Assembly: GCF_000143415.4 (NCBI RefSeq)
Contig: NW_003314281.1
Coordinates: 1,692,955-1,756,954 of the forward strand
Source of the DNA: Selaginella moellendorffii
Lineage: Eukaryota; Streptophyta; Lycopodiopsida; Selaginellales; Selaginellaceae
Length of the DNA: 64,000 nt
Direction of reading: 5' to 3'
The position numbers and the translations under genes were made by a program. Below are positions 9,877 to 21,800 of this stretch, in pieces (position 1 is the first letter of the stretch; each line of letters starts with the position of its first letter). The notes beneath the pieces were generated by a model that saw only the letters and a list, made by a program, of their open reading frames with translations, did not search any database and was not told the origin of the DNA.

Positions 9877-12800
9877 TTACCTCCTTGAGGTTAAAGACAA
9901 CTGACGAAGTCCTCTAAGCCGGCGTTTGAAGAAATGATGTTCTTCAATAGCAAACACCGACCTACCAGAGTCACGTGCTGCCTCCACCATAGAACCGCTA
10001 CCTGCTGTGCAATCAATCACAACACCATCTAGTGGGCAATAGAGCTCAAGCAAGACTTGCATTGCTGATGGAGTTCGGAATCGGTACCCTAGAAACGTGT
10101 TGTGGATCTGCTCATCCACAAGGTTGGGTATGATGTTAGTGGAACTGTCGTACCCAGGCAAAACACATGCTACACATTTGCTATCACAAAACCCATCATG
10201 TGTGTTTCTGTAGAAGGCATGATAGGTCCATATCATAACCTGGAAAATAAAAATGTTTAGAAATTAGATAAAAATATAAAATACATACTCACCTTTTTAG
10301 GCTTCCCTTGGACACCCCTCGTATCAACGCCAATAGGATCCATGATGCACCCAGAAGAGAATGACTTGAAATGAACTTCTGCTACGCACATCATAAGCTC
10401 ATACATCCAGTTGGGGTCGTTTGGTAGGATGAAAATGACATGGCCAACTTCGAGCATAAGTGCTTCGGACAATAGGAATGCATCGCGCACGTGGTCAGGT
10501 GTGAGAAAATTCCAATCCTCAACTTTCCCATCGATATCTGAAAGACCACCTGGAAAGTCAAAGAGAATGAAGTCTGCAACTGGGAGCAAGGGCCTTTGTA
10601 TCTTTCAGCACCAACGGTTGAACTAGCGCCGTATATCCATGTTGATGTCGTCTTCTGTGAAAGATGTCAATAATCTACTGTAAGAGCCAATGAAGATACC
10701 TACAATGCTTCGTTGTGTTATTGGGGATATAAGATAGACCTATAAAAGAGCTAAGTGATTGAAAAAAGTAATAAATAGTATGCTACCATCATATGGCATG
10801 TTGTCGATGAGAGTTCCTCCAACTCTTCACGAGCATTTTGTCGAGTTGGAATGAAATTACTACTAACAATCATTGCTGCAAAAAACATGTATTACCACCT
10901 TTAGTTTGTAAAATTCACTTTTTCTTACCTCAAGGTTAACGTGATATTCTGTGAACCACTTGATCATCGTTATTTACTGGTAGAACCTAATCCAGATCTT
11001 GGTTGTTTCATGGTTGAATTGGAGCCTGTTCTTGGCTGTCTAGTGGTAGAACATGAACTTAATCTGGAACTTCCTCATCCTCGTCTCCATCGTCACTTGC
11101 ATTGCCATCGTTGCTAGCATTGACAACTTCCTCACGATCTAGTGTAGAGGTCTCCTTCCCTAGGAGCTCCAACTCCCAAGGGCATTCTATCTTCCATGCC
11201 TTTGGAACTCTCGTAAACATTGTTGGGTACATTCTTCCATCCTTTACACCCTTTGCAACAAGTTGAGTGCAAACTGGTGCCTCAAATAGCATGCCTCTAT
11301 ATCAAAGATACCTGTAAACAATATATATTAAAAAACAATCTAAGAAATCATATTATACCTGTAAACTGCACGTCACATGAAATAAGGTTGACCATGTTGG
11401 CAATCATAAGTTGTTGTGCTTGTAAACTTCTTTGGTAGCCACCCCTCTTCGATCCCTTCCAATGACGTGTTGATGTAGGTGTCGAAAGACATGAATGTGC
11501 CATCTGGATCGTCACCAATGTGTGGTGCCAAGAACTTCTCACCTTCACTTATAGTTTGTATGATGTAGACAGCCTTTCTCATCATGTTCTCAAATAGTTC
11601 TGGCAGTCCTTTCTCTCTGTTCATCAAGCAAACATTGAGGAACTCTAGAGTCTTTATCTATTGCTTATATGGAAGCTTCGATTTTGCGATATTGTAAATC
11701 ATGTTATCTAGAGTTTTATTCACTGCAAAAGTAACATATGCATAATTGAGAAAAATGAAGTGAGATAAGAAACTTACATTCATGAGAAGAAATTTCAGCT
11801 ATAGTCTCTAGCCACTCCTTCGGCCTGCAATTGTCTGCTATGTATACTAGTTTCTTCAACTTTGAGGACTTTGCATGCTGAATTTTGTGCTCAATTTGAA
11901 CGAACTCAACTGAGAGTTCTTCCCGACTCTTCTCTCAATATACAAGTTCGTAAGCATCTTGCTTAACCTTCACCAAAGGCTAAAAACCAAAAAAATTAAA
12001 AGAGGCTTTTATAAAATAAAAGGGAAACGCATACCTTACACCACACAGCGAGCATAAAACTAATTGGGTTGTTGAACCAAGCTGTATTGTCATTTCGAGT
12101 GCGTGAGTGTCGAACAAGTGTTGTGAGATCATCACCATAGTGTTGGCGGATGTCATCCTCACTCAAGTCTACCAAAAATCGAAGGTGCTCAATATCATGG
12201 GCAAAGTTTTGTTTTTGAACAGCAAATTGCCCAAGCCTACATTTAAACACAATAAAACAAGTTAAAGTGGAGTTAGAGGTAAACTATAAAACTTACACAT
12301 TGATCTTTTGGCAGGCCAAGATAAGTCTGTTGACATCCAAAGGTCCCCTCGCGTAGACATGGCCGACTAGAAGGTTGATATGGTAGACGGGATCATCGTG
12401 AAAATGATCGTCGATACACTTCATTCAAGCTCCATATCGGTGGTTACTGTCAATAATTTGGAACATTGTCCCCGCAAACTGTCGAGTCTCAGGATGTTTG
12501 ATAAGCATGTCATCAAATTCTAGGGACTTCCTCCTCTAAATAGGATCCCAGCTATTCACAATCTCGAGTGTGACAGTAATGATCTCCGTTGTTCCTAGCT
12601 TGCAAAAAGAGACTAGAAACATACCGATGTTTGTTGCAAGGCCATTTTGTTTGAACAAGCTATATATATCCGGGTTGACATACTTGGATGCTGTGCGGAC
12701 AAGGTTCGTCTGCTGCAAACGGCAAAGTGGGATTTCTCTGATCAAGTCACAAAGGCCTGGCCACTTGAGCACCTCAAGTGTTTGGTGAATTGCTTTTTCC

Positions 12801-13613
12801 CTTGTCCACATAATAGTCTCTTGGAAGCGCTTGTCCACCACGTTGTCAGAAAGGTCTGCAACTCTTTCAACTCCAGGCTGTTCCTCAAATTCCCTATCCT
12901 GAACACCACTAGATTGCCCAACTTCAAGGATTTGCATTGGTGGTGGGCTAGTGAGGAGTAAAGTTGGAGGTGGTAGTGGTGATGGTGGGGGTGGTGGTGG
13001 TGGCAGTGGCGGCGGGGGCAGAGGCAATAGTGGTAGTGGTGGTGGCAATGGTGGTGGTGGCAGTGGTGATGGCGGTGGTGGAGGTGGTGATGGAGGTGGT
13101 GGAGGTGGTGATGGTGGTGGTGGAGGTGGTGATGGCAGAGGTGATGGTGGTGGAGGCGGTGAATCTCTAACTAAATGTGTCTCTGTTGTGCCAATGGACA
13201 TGTCTATCGTGATGTCGTCGTTAATGCTGAATTGAACTTCTTGTGTTTTCTTGGCTCCAACAACCTTTTTATGTGTTACAATTTTCCTTTTCTGCAAGAG
13301 AAAAAATTTTGTTAGTAAAACTAAATAAAGATAATAAGAAATTCAAATAGTCAAAAAGAAAAAAAATCAAGTGGGCCTAGACTCTACCTCGGGCCCGAGC
13401 TCGACCTCGGGCAGTTTGGCCACCTGAGGGGCCAAGGTTATTTGAATAACCCCGGCCCCTCAGTGAGCAAAACTGCCCAAGGTGGCCGGCCCAAGCTTGA
13501 CCTTGGCCAGCAAAGAAGCAATCAAGAAAAAAAAAGGAAAGCAATGAAATGGAAGCAATAGAATCAAAAATGAAAGTGGAAGCAATCAAATCGAAACTCA
13601 CCCTTGGTGGCAT
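9877..13613 (-). pseudogene. ParB-like / permuted DNA amino-methyltransferase gene, element 1
   Basis: Reading leftward, exon 1 (13613-13602, MPPR) splices to an exon at 13291 that begins KRKIVTHKK. Next come a Pro/Ser-rich linker (about 12960-13160), a helical region and FQIIDSNHRYGA (near 12430-12460), which resembles the GxHR motif of ParB/sulfiredoxin folds. The stretches AHDIEHLRFLVDLS (12210) and EHKIQHAKSSKLKKL (11860) follow. The C-terminus has FILFDFPGG (10560, catalytic-motif position) before TPSAMQVLLEL and VVIDCTAGSGSMVEAA (10000, SAM-binding motif I). Catalytic before SAM motif is the beta-class order of DNA N4/N6 amino-methyltransferases. In-frame stops are at 12536-12538 (TAG), 12425-12427 (TGA) and 11935-11937 (TGA), so this copy looks dead. 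The methylase call comes from motifs; substrate and activity are unknown. Confidence 0.6.
12960..13165 (-). repeat. Trinucleotide-rich tract encoding the Pro-rich linker
   Basis: The plus strand is a GGT/GGA/GTG-rich run; on the coding (minus) strand it gives runs of Pro with interspersed Ser and Leu. It lies inside the second exon of the methyltransferase-like gene. The corresponding region of element 2 is Gly/Ala-rich instead. Confidence 0.8.
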
Positions 13614-13657
13614 CTTTCCTCCCTTGATTTCTTGATTGTGCTGGATTTCTTATGTGC

Positions 13658-13905
13658 TCAATCTCTCCCGCTCGCGCACTCAATTTCTCCCGCTCGCACA
13701 CTCAATTTCTCCCACTCGCGCACTCAATCTCTCCTGCTCGCGTGCTAAATCTCTCCGGCTCACACGCTCAAACTCTCCCACTCACGTGCTCAATCTCTCC
13801 TGCTCGCATGCTCAATCTCTCCCGCTCACGCGCTTAAACTCTCCCACTCGCGTGCTCAATCTCTCCCGCTCATGCGCTCAATCTCTTGATCTCAATCTCT
13901 CGATC
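13658..13905 (+). repeat. 22-bp minisatellite, about 11 copies
   Basis: The unit is ctcaatctctcccgctcgcg plus ca, with point variation. It begins about 45 bp upstream of the methyltransferase-like start codon (13613) and so lies in the spacer between the two divergent element genes. The final units degrade into a ctcaatctcttgatct variant to about 13985. Confidence 0.85.
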
Positions 13906-14010
13906 TCTTGTGCACTCAATCGTTTGATCTCCTTTGTGCTCAATCTCTTGATCTCCTTCGCACTCAATCTCTCGATCTCTCATGCGCTCCACTCACAGTG
14001 CGAACCGTAG

Positions 14011-15044
14011 CCTAATCTTGGTGGCTACTCTAACCCTAATCCTGACGGCTGCCCTAACCCTAACCAATCTCTAATCCTGGCCATTCATTCTGAATAACCT
14101 AAATCTCAACCATCACAATATTTGTGATCTTATTTTGTCTTATCATTATTATTATATGTAAATTATGCTTCTTTATTTTGTATATTTTAATGATGGTATA
14201 AATAGCACCTATCAACATTTTTGTTATTAGAGATATGATATTATATTTTACAAATTATTTAGAAAGGATGCATTCTCATCAATATTTTGTACATATTTTT
14301 GAATCGTTACAAGAACTTTAAAGAGTATAAATAAGGCACGTTAAAATGTATTGTACTATATCCATCTATGAATGGATGAATCCTCATCCAGAAATTTATT
14401 TTGTGTTGTATTAGATCCTAAACAATAGGCACGTGCTTTAAATGTCATTGAGCAGTGTTCACAATTATGGATAAAACTTGAGTTGTACTACGAATCAAAT
14501 CTGTCACTGAAGAATAAGATTTGACAAGATTTATTATCATCTACCACTTAAAATTTGACAACTTGACATATCACACGTGCTGAGAGTTAGTTTGGATCTC
14601 TTGGTTTGACACGTTATAGCAGAATGTCATTACTAGTATCATTATTAACTATCAAACTTCATGTGCTGAAAATCTTTCCTTGGATCTATGTGTATACATG
14701 CATCAGACATCATAATAGATGACAATAATATTAATACTATCACACTTACACATGTTAAATTTGCTATAGAATTTAAATTTATTTTGTATGTTGTCTTCTT
14801 ATTACTCTATTTAAATTTTAATTATATTTCACTATAGATTTTTACAAGTAGCATAAAGAGAGAGAATTCCAAAACCTATTGAGAAGGATGGAGAGGTTTT
14901 TTCTTCATTTTTGAGATCACCCACCTCTTTCATTCTCTCAGAGTATTGTTTCTGAAAGTTTTTTATGTCGGCGTTTTGATCTTTGTCTTAGCTCTATTTC
15001 TTTAGAGGCTGTGATCCGCAACGACACCGGTATAGTTGCATACT
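14011..15044. other. AT-rich spacer of element 1
   Basis: No coding region or RNA gene was recognised. The expected 5' part of the transposase, seen at 23.8-26.5 kb in element 2, is absent here. Confidence 0.5.
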
Positions 15045-15144
15045 NNNNNNNNNNNNNNNNNNNNNNNNNNNNNNNNNNNNNNNNNNNNNNNNNNNNNNNN
15101 NNNNNNNNNNNNNNNNNNNNNNNNNNNNNNNNNNNNNNNNNNNN
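15045..15144. other. Assembly gap (100 N)
   Basis: Exactly 100 undetermined bases, the usual placeholder for a gap of unknown length. Apparent frames crossing it carry no evidence. Confidence 0.99.
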
Positions 15145-15681
15145 AACCATATGAAGCGGCTTGAAGACACTATAGTGACTAAACCTGATGTAGTACTTAA
15201 AGAATGGCCGGTTGCTAATGGGGTCACGCTCACCTCGGATGAGATTGAAAACCTTGAGAAATCTGGTTTTAATCTTGAGAGGAGAGTTGGAGACATAAGT
15301 GACAGGAGTAAAACTATTTCTACAGAGATGCACAGGAGGCCAGCACGAAAAGGTAAGGCAATTAAATTTATTGGTACCGTCTCTAAGTAGAAGCAAGGTA
15401 AAATAAACTTGGCTCAAACATTTGAGTGTGAGATTCTCTCCATAAAGTACATCACTATGCTTGCAAAGGAGTACATAGTCAAAACAGAAGTTGGAGAGTA
15501 CACAATTGCCATTCACGACTTTCCTTTTTGCACATGTCTAAACTTTACAAAACGGGAGGAACATGGGAAGGCATATGCTCCTTGCAAGCATATGTACTAC
15601 ATCTTTATCAACATCTTGCACCAGGATCTTAAAGTGGATATTCATATACACCAAGCAAGCCTTATTATTGCTGAGTTGTAG
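15145..15681 (+). pseudogene. SWIM zinc-finger C-terminus of Mutator-like transposase, element 1
   Basis: Translation gives EIENLEKSGFNLERRV, RRPARKGKAIKF, an in-frame TAG near 15388, then CTCLNFTKREEHGKAYAPCKH. This CxC...CxH spacing is the SWIM zinc finger found at the C-terminus of Mutator-like transposases. It aligns with 26590-27109 over its length. Everything N-terminal of about 15145 is missing because the assembly gap adjoins. The zinc ligands are complete here, unlike in element 2. Confidence 0.7.
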
Positions 15682-15793
15682 AAAACTTTTGGAGCTAATT
15701 AGATTTCTCCAACACTATCGATGTTTATTCTCTATCAATAAAACTTATTATACTTTATATAATTAATACAAATGTGCTTTTTCATTTCACTTT

Positions 15794-16246
15794 TCATTTT
15801 ATATGCTTCCGAGTGTTCTTCTCGCAATACTGCCCATAGTACTCGTGTGTCTCCATTTCTATCTTTACCATCTCAAAAAAGATTTTATGGTAGTCTTTCG
15901 GGTACGTGATGTTGCAGTGTGTCGCAAGAGCATATATACCATCATACTGATCATTGCCATTGTTTCCACTAAACGCTAGAAAACATATAGGGCACTTCTT
16001 GAAAGTGGCAGAATTACACTTTTCTAAAACAAGTAAAAGGGCATTCTTTTTCACCCAATTTATTGCACCCTCTGTCATTGTATTTATCTCTAACTCATGA
16101 TCACTATCCTTAATATCCTCTCTTTCATTCTCTTGTGTGATTTGGTTATGCTGTGCAATGGGATAGTTATTGCATCTCCTAGCCCTTGAACCCTAGGAAG
16201 AAAGATTGTGAGAGTTAAAATTACCAACACTAGAACCTATAGACAT
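15794..16246 (-). pseudogene. Unrecognised small gene with Cys/His cluster, element 1
   Basis: A frame of 150 codons starts MSIGSSVGNFNSHN, meets one in-frame TAG (16193-16195) and stays open to 15794. The second part holds KKCPICFLAF, then an ALATHC stretch and a Cys at YYGQYCEKN, a possible metal-binding arrangement. It lies tail-to-tail with the SWIM remnant and inside the presumed right end of element 1. Element 2 has no counterpart. No family was recognised; the frame may be intact downstream of Met at 16078. Confidence 0.4.
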
Positions 16247-17267
16247 TTGTATGTATTTCCCTTTTTTCGAATGAGAGTGTGAATAAAGATCTATAATTTT
16301 TAGACAGTATGCTACAACAAACCCCTCAAGAATGTATTCTAAAAAGAACCAAGTCTTTCTTTTATATGCAATAAGCTTACATCAACGGTTATTTTTTTTT
16401 CCTTTCAAATAGTTATATGGCTTTACATAGAATCTTATTTCAAATTTAATAATTTTTTAATTCTGACAAACTTGACATTTATTAGCCAGAAAATATAGAG
16501 TACAAAATTAAAGAAGTGACAAGAATATTCTTTTTGCAAACATTTTATTTTACTAACAAATGTCCCTATCATTGCATGTAGTAAATATTTAAATTATTAG
16601 AACAAAGAGTGTTCTTTAGAACATTTTTATCTATATAATATATATAGAGTTATTAAATTATTAGGTTTGCCATAACCTTAAAATTTTAAAATTTATAATA
16701 TTTGTACTAAATTACAATAGAAAATTGAGCTTAACTCGTGAGCTCAAGTATGGTCGGCACCCATTTAACTTTTTGGACTTCGCTAATTCGATGACTTGTA
16801 AGATCCTAATGTTTTAGCTATTTTTGAGGAATTGGCATTCTCATCATAAAGACAGATAATCCTAAAGGGTGAAAAGTAGCCCATAGGGAACGGAAAATAA
16901 TTAAGTGTCAGAGTAACACTTGCAAAGATGGTTTTTGAGAGTAGGACATAAATACAAGAAGATGTATTCTAGTGAACTAATACATTTTCTAAGTACACCC
17001 CCAACTCTTTGGGTTTATTTTAGCATTTATAAAAGGTAGCCTCGGCTACCATTTCAAGGACTCATGTCCTTATCTGTATTTGACATCCCACGGTCATTAA
17101 TTCTGGTCTCAAATTCATGAGCACCAGCCTCAACTATATAAGGATAATCTTGTGACTCTTTTATTGTTTTAGAATTTCTATCTTTCCTGTGATCCCAACT
17201 ATAGTTGTTTACCACAACTACATTAACCAATTTGCTACGTCAAACGCTCATCTAGATCACATCCTTA
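16247..17267. other. Non-coding end of element 1 and AT-rich flank
   Basis: No gene was recognised. The segment at about 16728-16757 (ttgagcttaactcgtgag) matches the 3' end of element 2 and probably marks the terminal inverted repeat of element 1. Confidence 0.4.
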
Positions 17268-17515
17268 ACAAAAAAGAACGACTTGAAAGACGATCTATGG
17301 GGTTCAAATATAAAGGGAAAGGGCCCATGAACAAAAGTGCACCCCCTTTTCCAATCGGTTAAGGGTCTTGGGATATTTAGGGTTAAGCGTCCTTGGGTTT
17401 GAATAGTACTAGGCTTTTACCGATTTGAAAAGGGGGTGGACTTTTGTTTATAGGCCCTTTCCCTCTATATTTGAACCCCATGAATTGTCTCTCAAGTCAT
17501 TCTCTTTAGTTGCTT
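17268..17515. repeat. Head-to-head pair of TRIM-type LTR fragments
   Basis: 17268-17403 is a plus-strand piece of the 195-bp LTR (gaacgacttg, then gggaaagggcccatgaac). 17411-17515 is the same LTR start in reverse orientation, ending in gttgcttacaa. Together they form an imperfect inverted repeat of about 95-bp arms. Confidence 0.7.
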
Positions 17516-17599
17516 ACAATTGCCAACATATTCACTTATGAACTAAAATGGAGAGTTATGCCCTTTTGACATGCTACTCCTAGCCTTCTTGGGTTACAC

Positions 17600-18226
17600 T
17601 AGCCCTTCTTGGCCAAACTAGCTCCATTGGGGTCTAACCCCCACACTCTCTCTATTATACTTTTGGAACCCTTTACAACCCCCTCTAGAGGACGATCGCT
17701 TTGGGCTTTCACCCAATAGCCTATATTAGTATTCGGATAACTTGGTCTAAGTCTTGGACTTGGATTCGGTCTCAGTTTTGGTCTTGGTCTCGGTCTTGGT
17801 CTTGGTTCCATCTCGGACTCCATCTCGGGTCCATCTCAGACTCCATCTTAGGTTCCATCTCGGGTCCATCTTAGACTCTATCTCGAGTTTATCTCGGACT
17901 CCATCTCGAGTCCATCTTAGACACCATCTTGAACTCCATCTCAAGTCCATCTCAGACTCCATTTCGGACTCTATCTTAGTCCATTTTGACACTTCCATGT
18001 GTCATGTGTTGGTCCTCTTATATCCCTTTTCTAAAGACTCACTTATTGCTCGCTTCAAGCTTATTCCTTGAGCCCTTCATTAGGAGTTCCACTCCCGCTC
18101 TTGATTTTTCAAGTTGGAGCTTTTAGTCTAAACATGTTATACTCATTTGGCTTTTGCTTCAGCCATTACCATGTAGCATTCTTTCAACTCCACTTTGGGG
18201 CTTAGGGATTTGTGTCTCATAAAAGG
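17600..18226 (-). mobile_element. LTR-A copy 3, inverted
   Basis: The complement of this region matches 8350-9340: cgctttgggctttcaccc (complement of the shared gtgaaagcccaaagcg block), a contracted array of about 250 bp, then cttccatgtgtcatgtgttgg and gcttttgcttcagccattac. No genes. Confidence 0.7.
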
Positions 18227-18433
18227 ATCCTGAAATCATGACTAGAATGATAAATTATTCATCAAATGAGACTGAGTTCAAAATCTAGTCCAAGATGGAG
18301 TTCGAAACCGAGTTCAAGATTGACTCCAAGACTAAGTTTATTAAGAACTAGTCTTAAAGGAACTCTCCATTAGTACTTCAAAACCGACTTAGAGTTAGGG
18401 TTGGTGGTTAGGGGCTTTAGATGGGAGTGAGCA
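18227..18433 (+). mobile_element. LTR-A copy 4, left part (split by element 2)
   Basis: Aligns with about 590-640 and 1010-1089 of LTR-A copy 1, with a much shortened purine array. It ends in GAGTGAGCA (18425-18433), where the Mutator-like element begins. The LTR resumes at 27299. Confidence 0.75.
18425..18433 (+). repeat. 9-bp target-site duplication, left copy
   Basis: GAGTGAGCA here is repeated exactly at 27290-27298. The unoccupied equivalent in LTR-A copy 1 has a single GAGTGAGCA at 1081-1089. Nine bases is the known duplication length of Mutator-superfamily insertions. Confidence 0.85.
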
Positions 18434-18871
18434 GCAATTGGGTAGTTTTTGAGCTGAGCTCAAGTGAATGAAAGTCAATATAGTCCACCAAATACAAAAG
18501 TTGATGTTTAAATGATTGGTTCGGGATGAACCAACAATTCTATTCAAAACTTAAGACATATTTTCAGTCCAAGAAAAAGCTAAATAATATAAGTCTAATA
18601 AAAAAATAAATATCATAAGTCAAAGAAGAAACTCTATATTACCACTAAAAAATTTGACTAAAAAAGAAACTAAACTTAGTCTTTCTCAGCATCCACATCC
18701 ACAAAAGAAGGAGTTTGTATGGTATTATGCTCGCTAACTATGGGCTCTTGTTGTATATGAGCTTGTGCCATTGCTTTTACATAACATGGCAAATTATAAC
18801 CCACATCATCGATCCACCTAACATACACAACCATGATGGAATTACCATAATGAGTAATTTATACTTTATTA

Positions 18872-21800
18872 TCATCTATTATGAAATGTCCCAAGAACAC
18901 CTTCAAATGCACTCTCCTTCTCTAGTGCAAAAACTGCATGCCTAGTCTCTTTAGCCACTAGCACCATCGAACCAAAACGTACTGTAGCATCAAACACAAT
19001 CCCCTTAGGAGGACAAAACAACTCTAGAAGGATTTGCATGGCCTTTGGTGAACAGTGTCGATAGCCAAGGAACTCTACATGATGGTCCTTGTCAATGACA
19101 TTCAGGATGATATTTGTTGAGTTATTATATCCTGGCAATGCTAAACCTGCACGCTCATCAGCTCATGTAATACTGTGACGGCAAGAGTAGCGGCAGAGAG
19201 TATGGTAGTTCCATGCTAAAACCTACAATGAAAAGAGGCAATCAATTTAAGATATGAAAAATAAAGAAATGCAAACTTTTTGGATTCAACCACCTGCTCC
19301 TTTTGTTTCAACTGGGATGTTTGAGAGGAGGTAGCCTAATGCAAACTCAACCAATCTAGAGTCATCATTCTCCACCATCGTTGCAAGAAGACCTCCCCAA
19401 AATAAAGAACAGGGAAGAATGACACACCTTGGATGCCACATCCATCGCTTGAGAAATATGGTCCAGTCAAAGGATGTTCTAGGATGGAGTGTCACCTTGT
19501 AAAGGTGGTAACCCATCAGGCAGGTCGAAGAATGTGAGGTCGATGCCAAAAGTATTGTTCATTCCCAATCCTCACATCCATCGATGGAACATAGAAGACT
19601 CTCGGCTCACGTTGTTGGAAAGCTAAAAGTAGTCCCCAATAACTATTTCCAGAGTGCCAACACTTCCTGTAGGAGAAAGAGGGTGAACCTAAATAGTGTT
19701 CAAAACTGGGAAATATTAAAGTTAATACATGTTTTTTTTCATACCTGTTTATGTGAAGCTAATGAAGATAACTTTTGGAGGTCATCCTCTATAGCAGTGG
19801 GGAGGGATGGAAAGAATGCATTTGTACGTTGATGTATAGAGTGCTGGCTGGTTTCTCTGACATCTACAACCAAATTACAATAAGCAAGGTCATTGAAAAT
19901 CAAGTTCTTACTCTCTTGGATGTCCTCACTATGGAGCTGCCTTTGTATATTTCGAGCAATCAAGGCTGGATGAGCAGCGGCAATATGATCTGGGGAATGA
20001 GCAACTGTTGTGGGATGAGAATGGGGCAGGAGAGTTTTAGCCAGGTTCTCCACTCGTTTATCTTTGGTCTACTCAATATGAATCTTGTCCCTGTCTTGAG
20101 GCATCTCCACTCCTTCCAAAAGTGCCTCTACAATAAAGTAGAAACACAAGTTACTACTAGGAAATTTTACTCATCAAACCTGAATGACACTTGAGGTAGA
20201 GATCAAGTTCAAAAGGTGATGATGGCATTTGCCTCCACAACTCCAAATACCATGGACAAAGTTCTCTCTCCCGCACAGTGGGACAATGGAATTTTGGCTC
20301 ATACATCCCAAGTTTCTTCCCACCAGTTAAGAGCTTGAGAAAAACATTTGTAGTGTACACTAGAGCACTTGGGCAATGATTTAAATACCTATAAAAGAGC
20401 CATGATTAAATAAACAAGTCAATTTCTTGTAATATACCTATATGCCATGTGGCATGCGGAAAATGGTTGGCTTGGCTGGTTCTTGAAATCCATAGAGCTT
20501 GAGCTACCATTAGGAAGCCATCCATCCCCAAGCTCTTGAAGGGAAGCTCAAACATATTTTGGAAGTGTTATGCTGGTGTGGGCACTAGTAAAGAACTTCA
20601 TATCCTATACTTGAAGTAGCTCCTTAACAACTGCAATACTCTAAGTGATATAGAGCTTCTCCTTCATCACATTCTCAAATTTGCTCTCCAACCTTTTATC
20701 ATTGTTATGATGCCAAGTGTTGAGGAGCTCCAAGCAAGAGGTTTGTTCATTGAAGGAGAGCTTGCTTTTTGCGATGTTATATATCAATTCTTTAGGTGCT
20801 TTATCATTTCCTACAAGGACAAGGATTTCAAATTGGAATGAGAAAGATAAAAGGGACTCACTTACTACCATAGAGCGTATATTTGCAATGCAATCCAACC
20901 AATTTTTATCACGGTAAATATTTGCAATCGCAAGTAGTTTCTTCACCTTTGATTTCTTCGAATTCAAAATGCACTGCTCAATTTGTTGTAGTTCAAGGTT
21001 CTTTTGCACCTCATCCGTCATTTGTGTAATCTTAAAATATGAGTTTTGATCCGCCTTGACAATTGGCTAAAAGGAAAACTTGTGAGTAGAAAACACAAGT
21101 TCATGCAAGAAAAGGATACTTTTGCCCAAACTGCAACCCAAAAACCCGTAGGCATTTGATACCAAGTAAGCAACTCTGGGCCTTTACATGCTACAAGCTT
21201 TGCTTAAACTACTTCCATAACCTCACGACTATATAGCATTTGGATTTCCTCAAGAGAAAGCATGCCAATATATCAAAGATGCTCAATATCATGGACCAAG
21301 GCATGTGCTTGGAAAGCAAACAAATTAATCCTATAACATAGTTGGTGAGAACAAAGGTTACTAGTAAAAGATTCTTACATGTTGATTTTGTGATATGCCA
21401 AATTGAGCCTCATAATTTGGTTTTGATCCTGTGGCTCCACAAGTGTCACTAGAACACAAATATGTCACTCATTAGTCCTGGAACTTCTTTTGGATACACC
21501 TCCAAAACGTAAGCCACCAGTGGTTTCCATCAATAATGAAGAACATCCAACCTACAAAGGCTTGTGTCCCTTTGTGGCACGCCATCAAAGTATCAAACTC
21601 CTAAGATTTCCCTTGCCATATTTGATCCTAAGTCTACTTAATCTCGTGAGTAACCATGTCTATGCGATTTATTCTGGGGAATGATGATGACACAATAAAT
21701 GATCCAGCAATATGCCTGAATCCAACCTTTGTAAAAGAGGTATAAATAGCTATATTGAGGTCGTAGGCTAAACACACCTAGTGACTCTGCTTAAGACGGC

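Larger units (their letters stand above)
9340..16770. mobile_element. Mutator-like element 1 (approximate limits), internally deleted
   Basis: The gene layout matches the better preserved element at 18434-27289: a methyltransferase-like gene on the left pointing left, and a SWIM-containing transposase remnant on the right pointing right. The right end near 16730-16755 carries GAGCTTAACTCGTGAGCTC, similar to the 3' end of element 2 (GAGCTCAACTCGTGAACTC at 27254-27272). The left end near 9340-9370 has only weak similarity (GGTGAGCTCAATG). No target-site duplication was found, so both limits are uncertain. Most of the transposase is absent, lost by deletion or hidden in the gap at 15045-15144. 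Confidence 0.55.

Noticed and set aside
12951-13235. Gly-rich frame on the plus strand
   Set aside because: Antisense of the Pro-rich linker of the methyltransferase-like gene; flanking residues on the minus strand are conserved with the second copy.
13636-14010. 124-aa Ser/Leu-rich frame
   Set aside because: Translation of the 22-bp minisatellite and its degenerate tail.
14026-14070. Telomere-like ccctaaccctaacc
   Set aside because: Only two to three imperfect units and not an extended TTTAGGG array; likely chance within a degenerate repeat.
14938-15516. Minus-strand frames across the gap
   Set aside because: They include the 100 undetermined bases and run antisense to the SWIM remnant.
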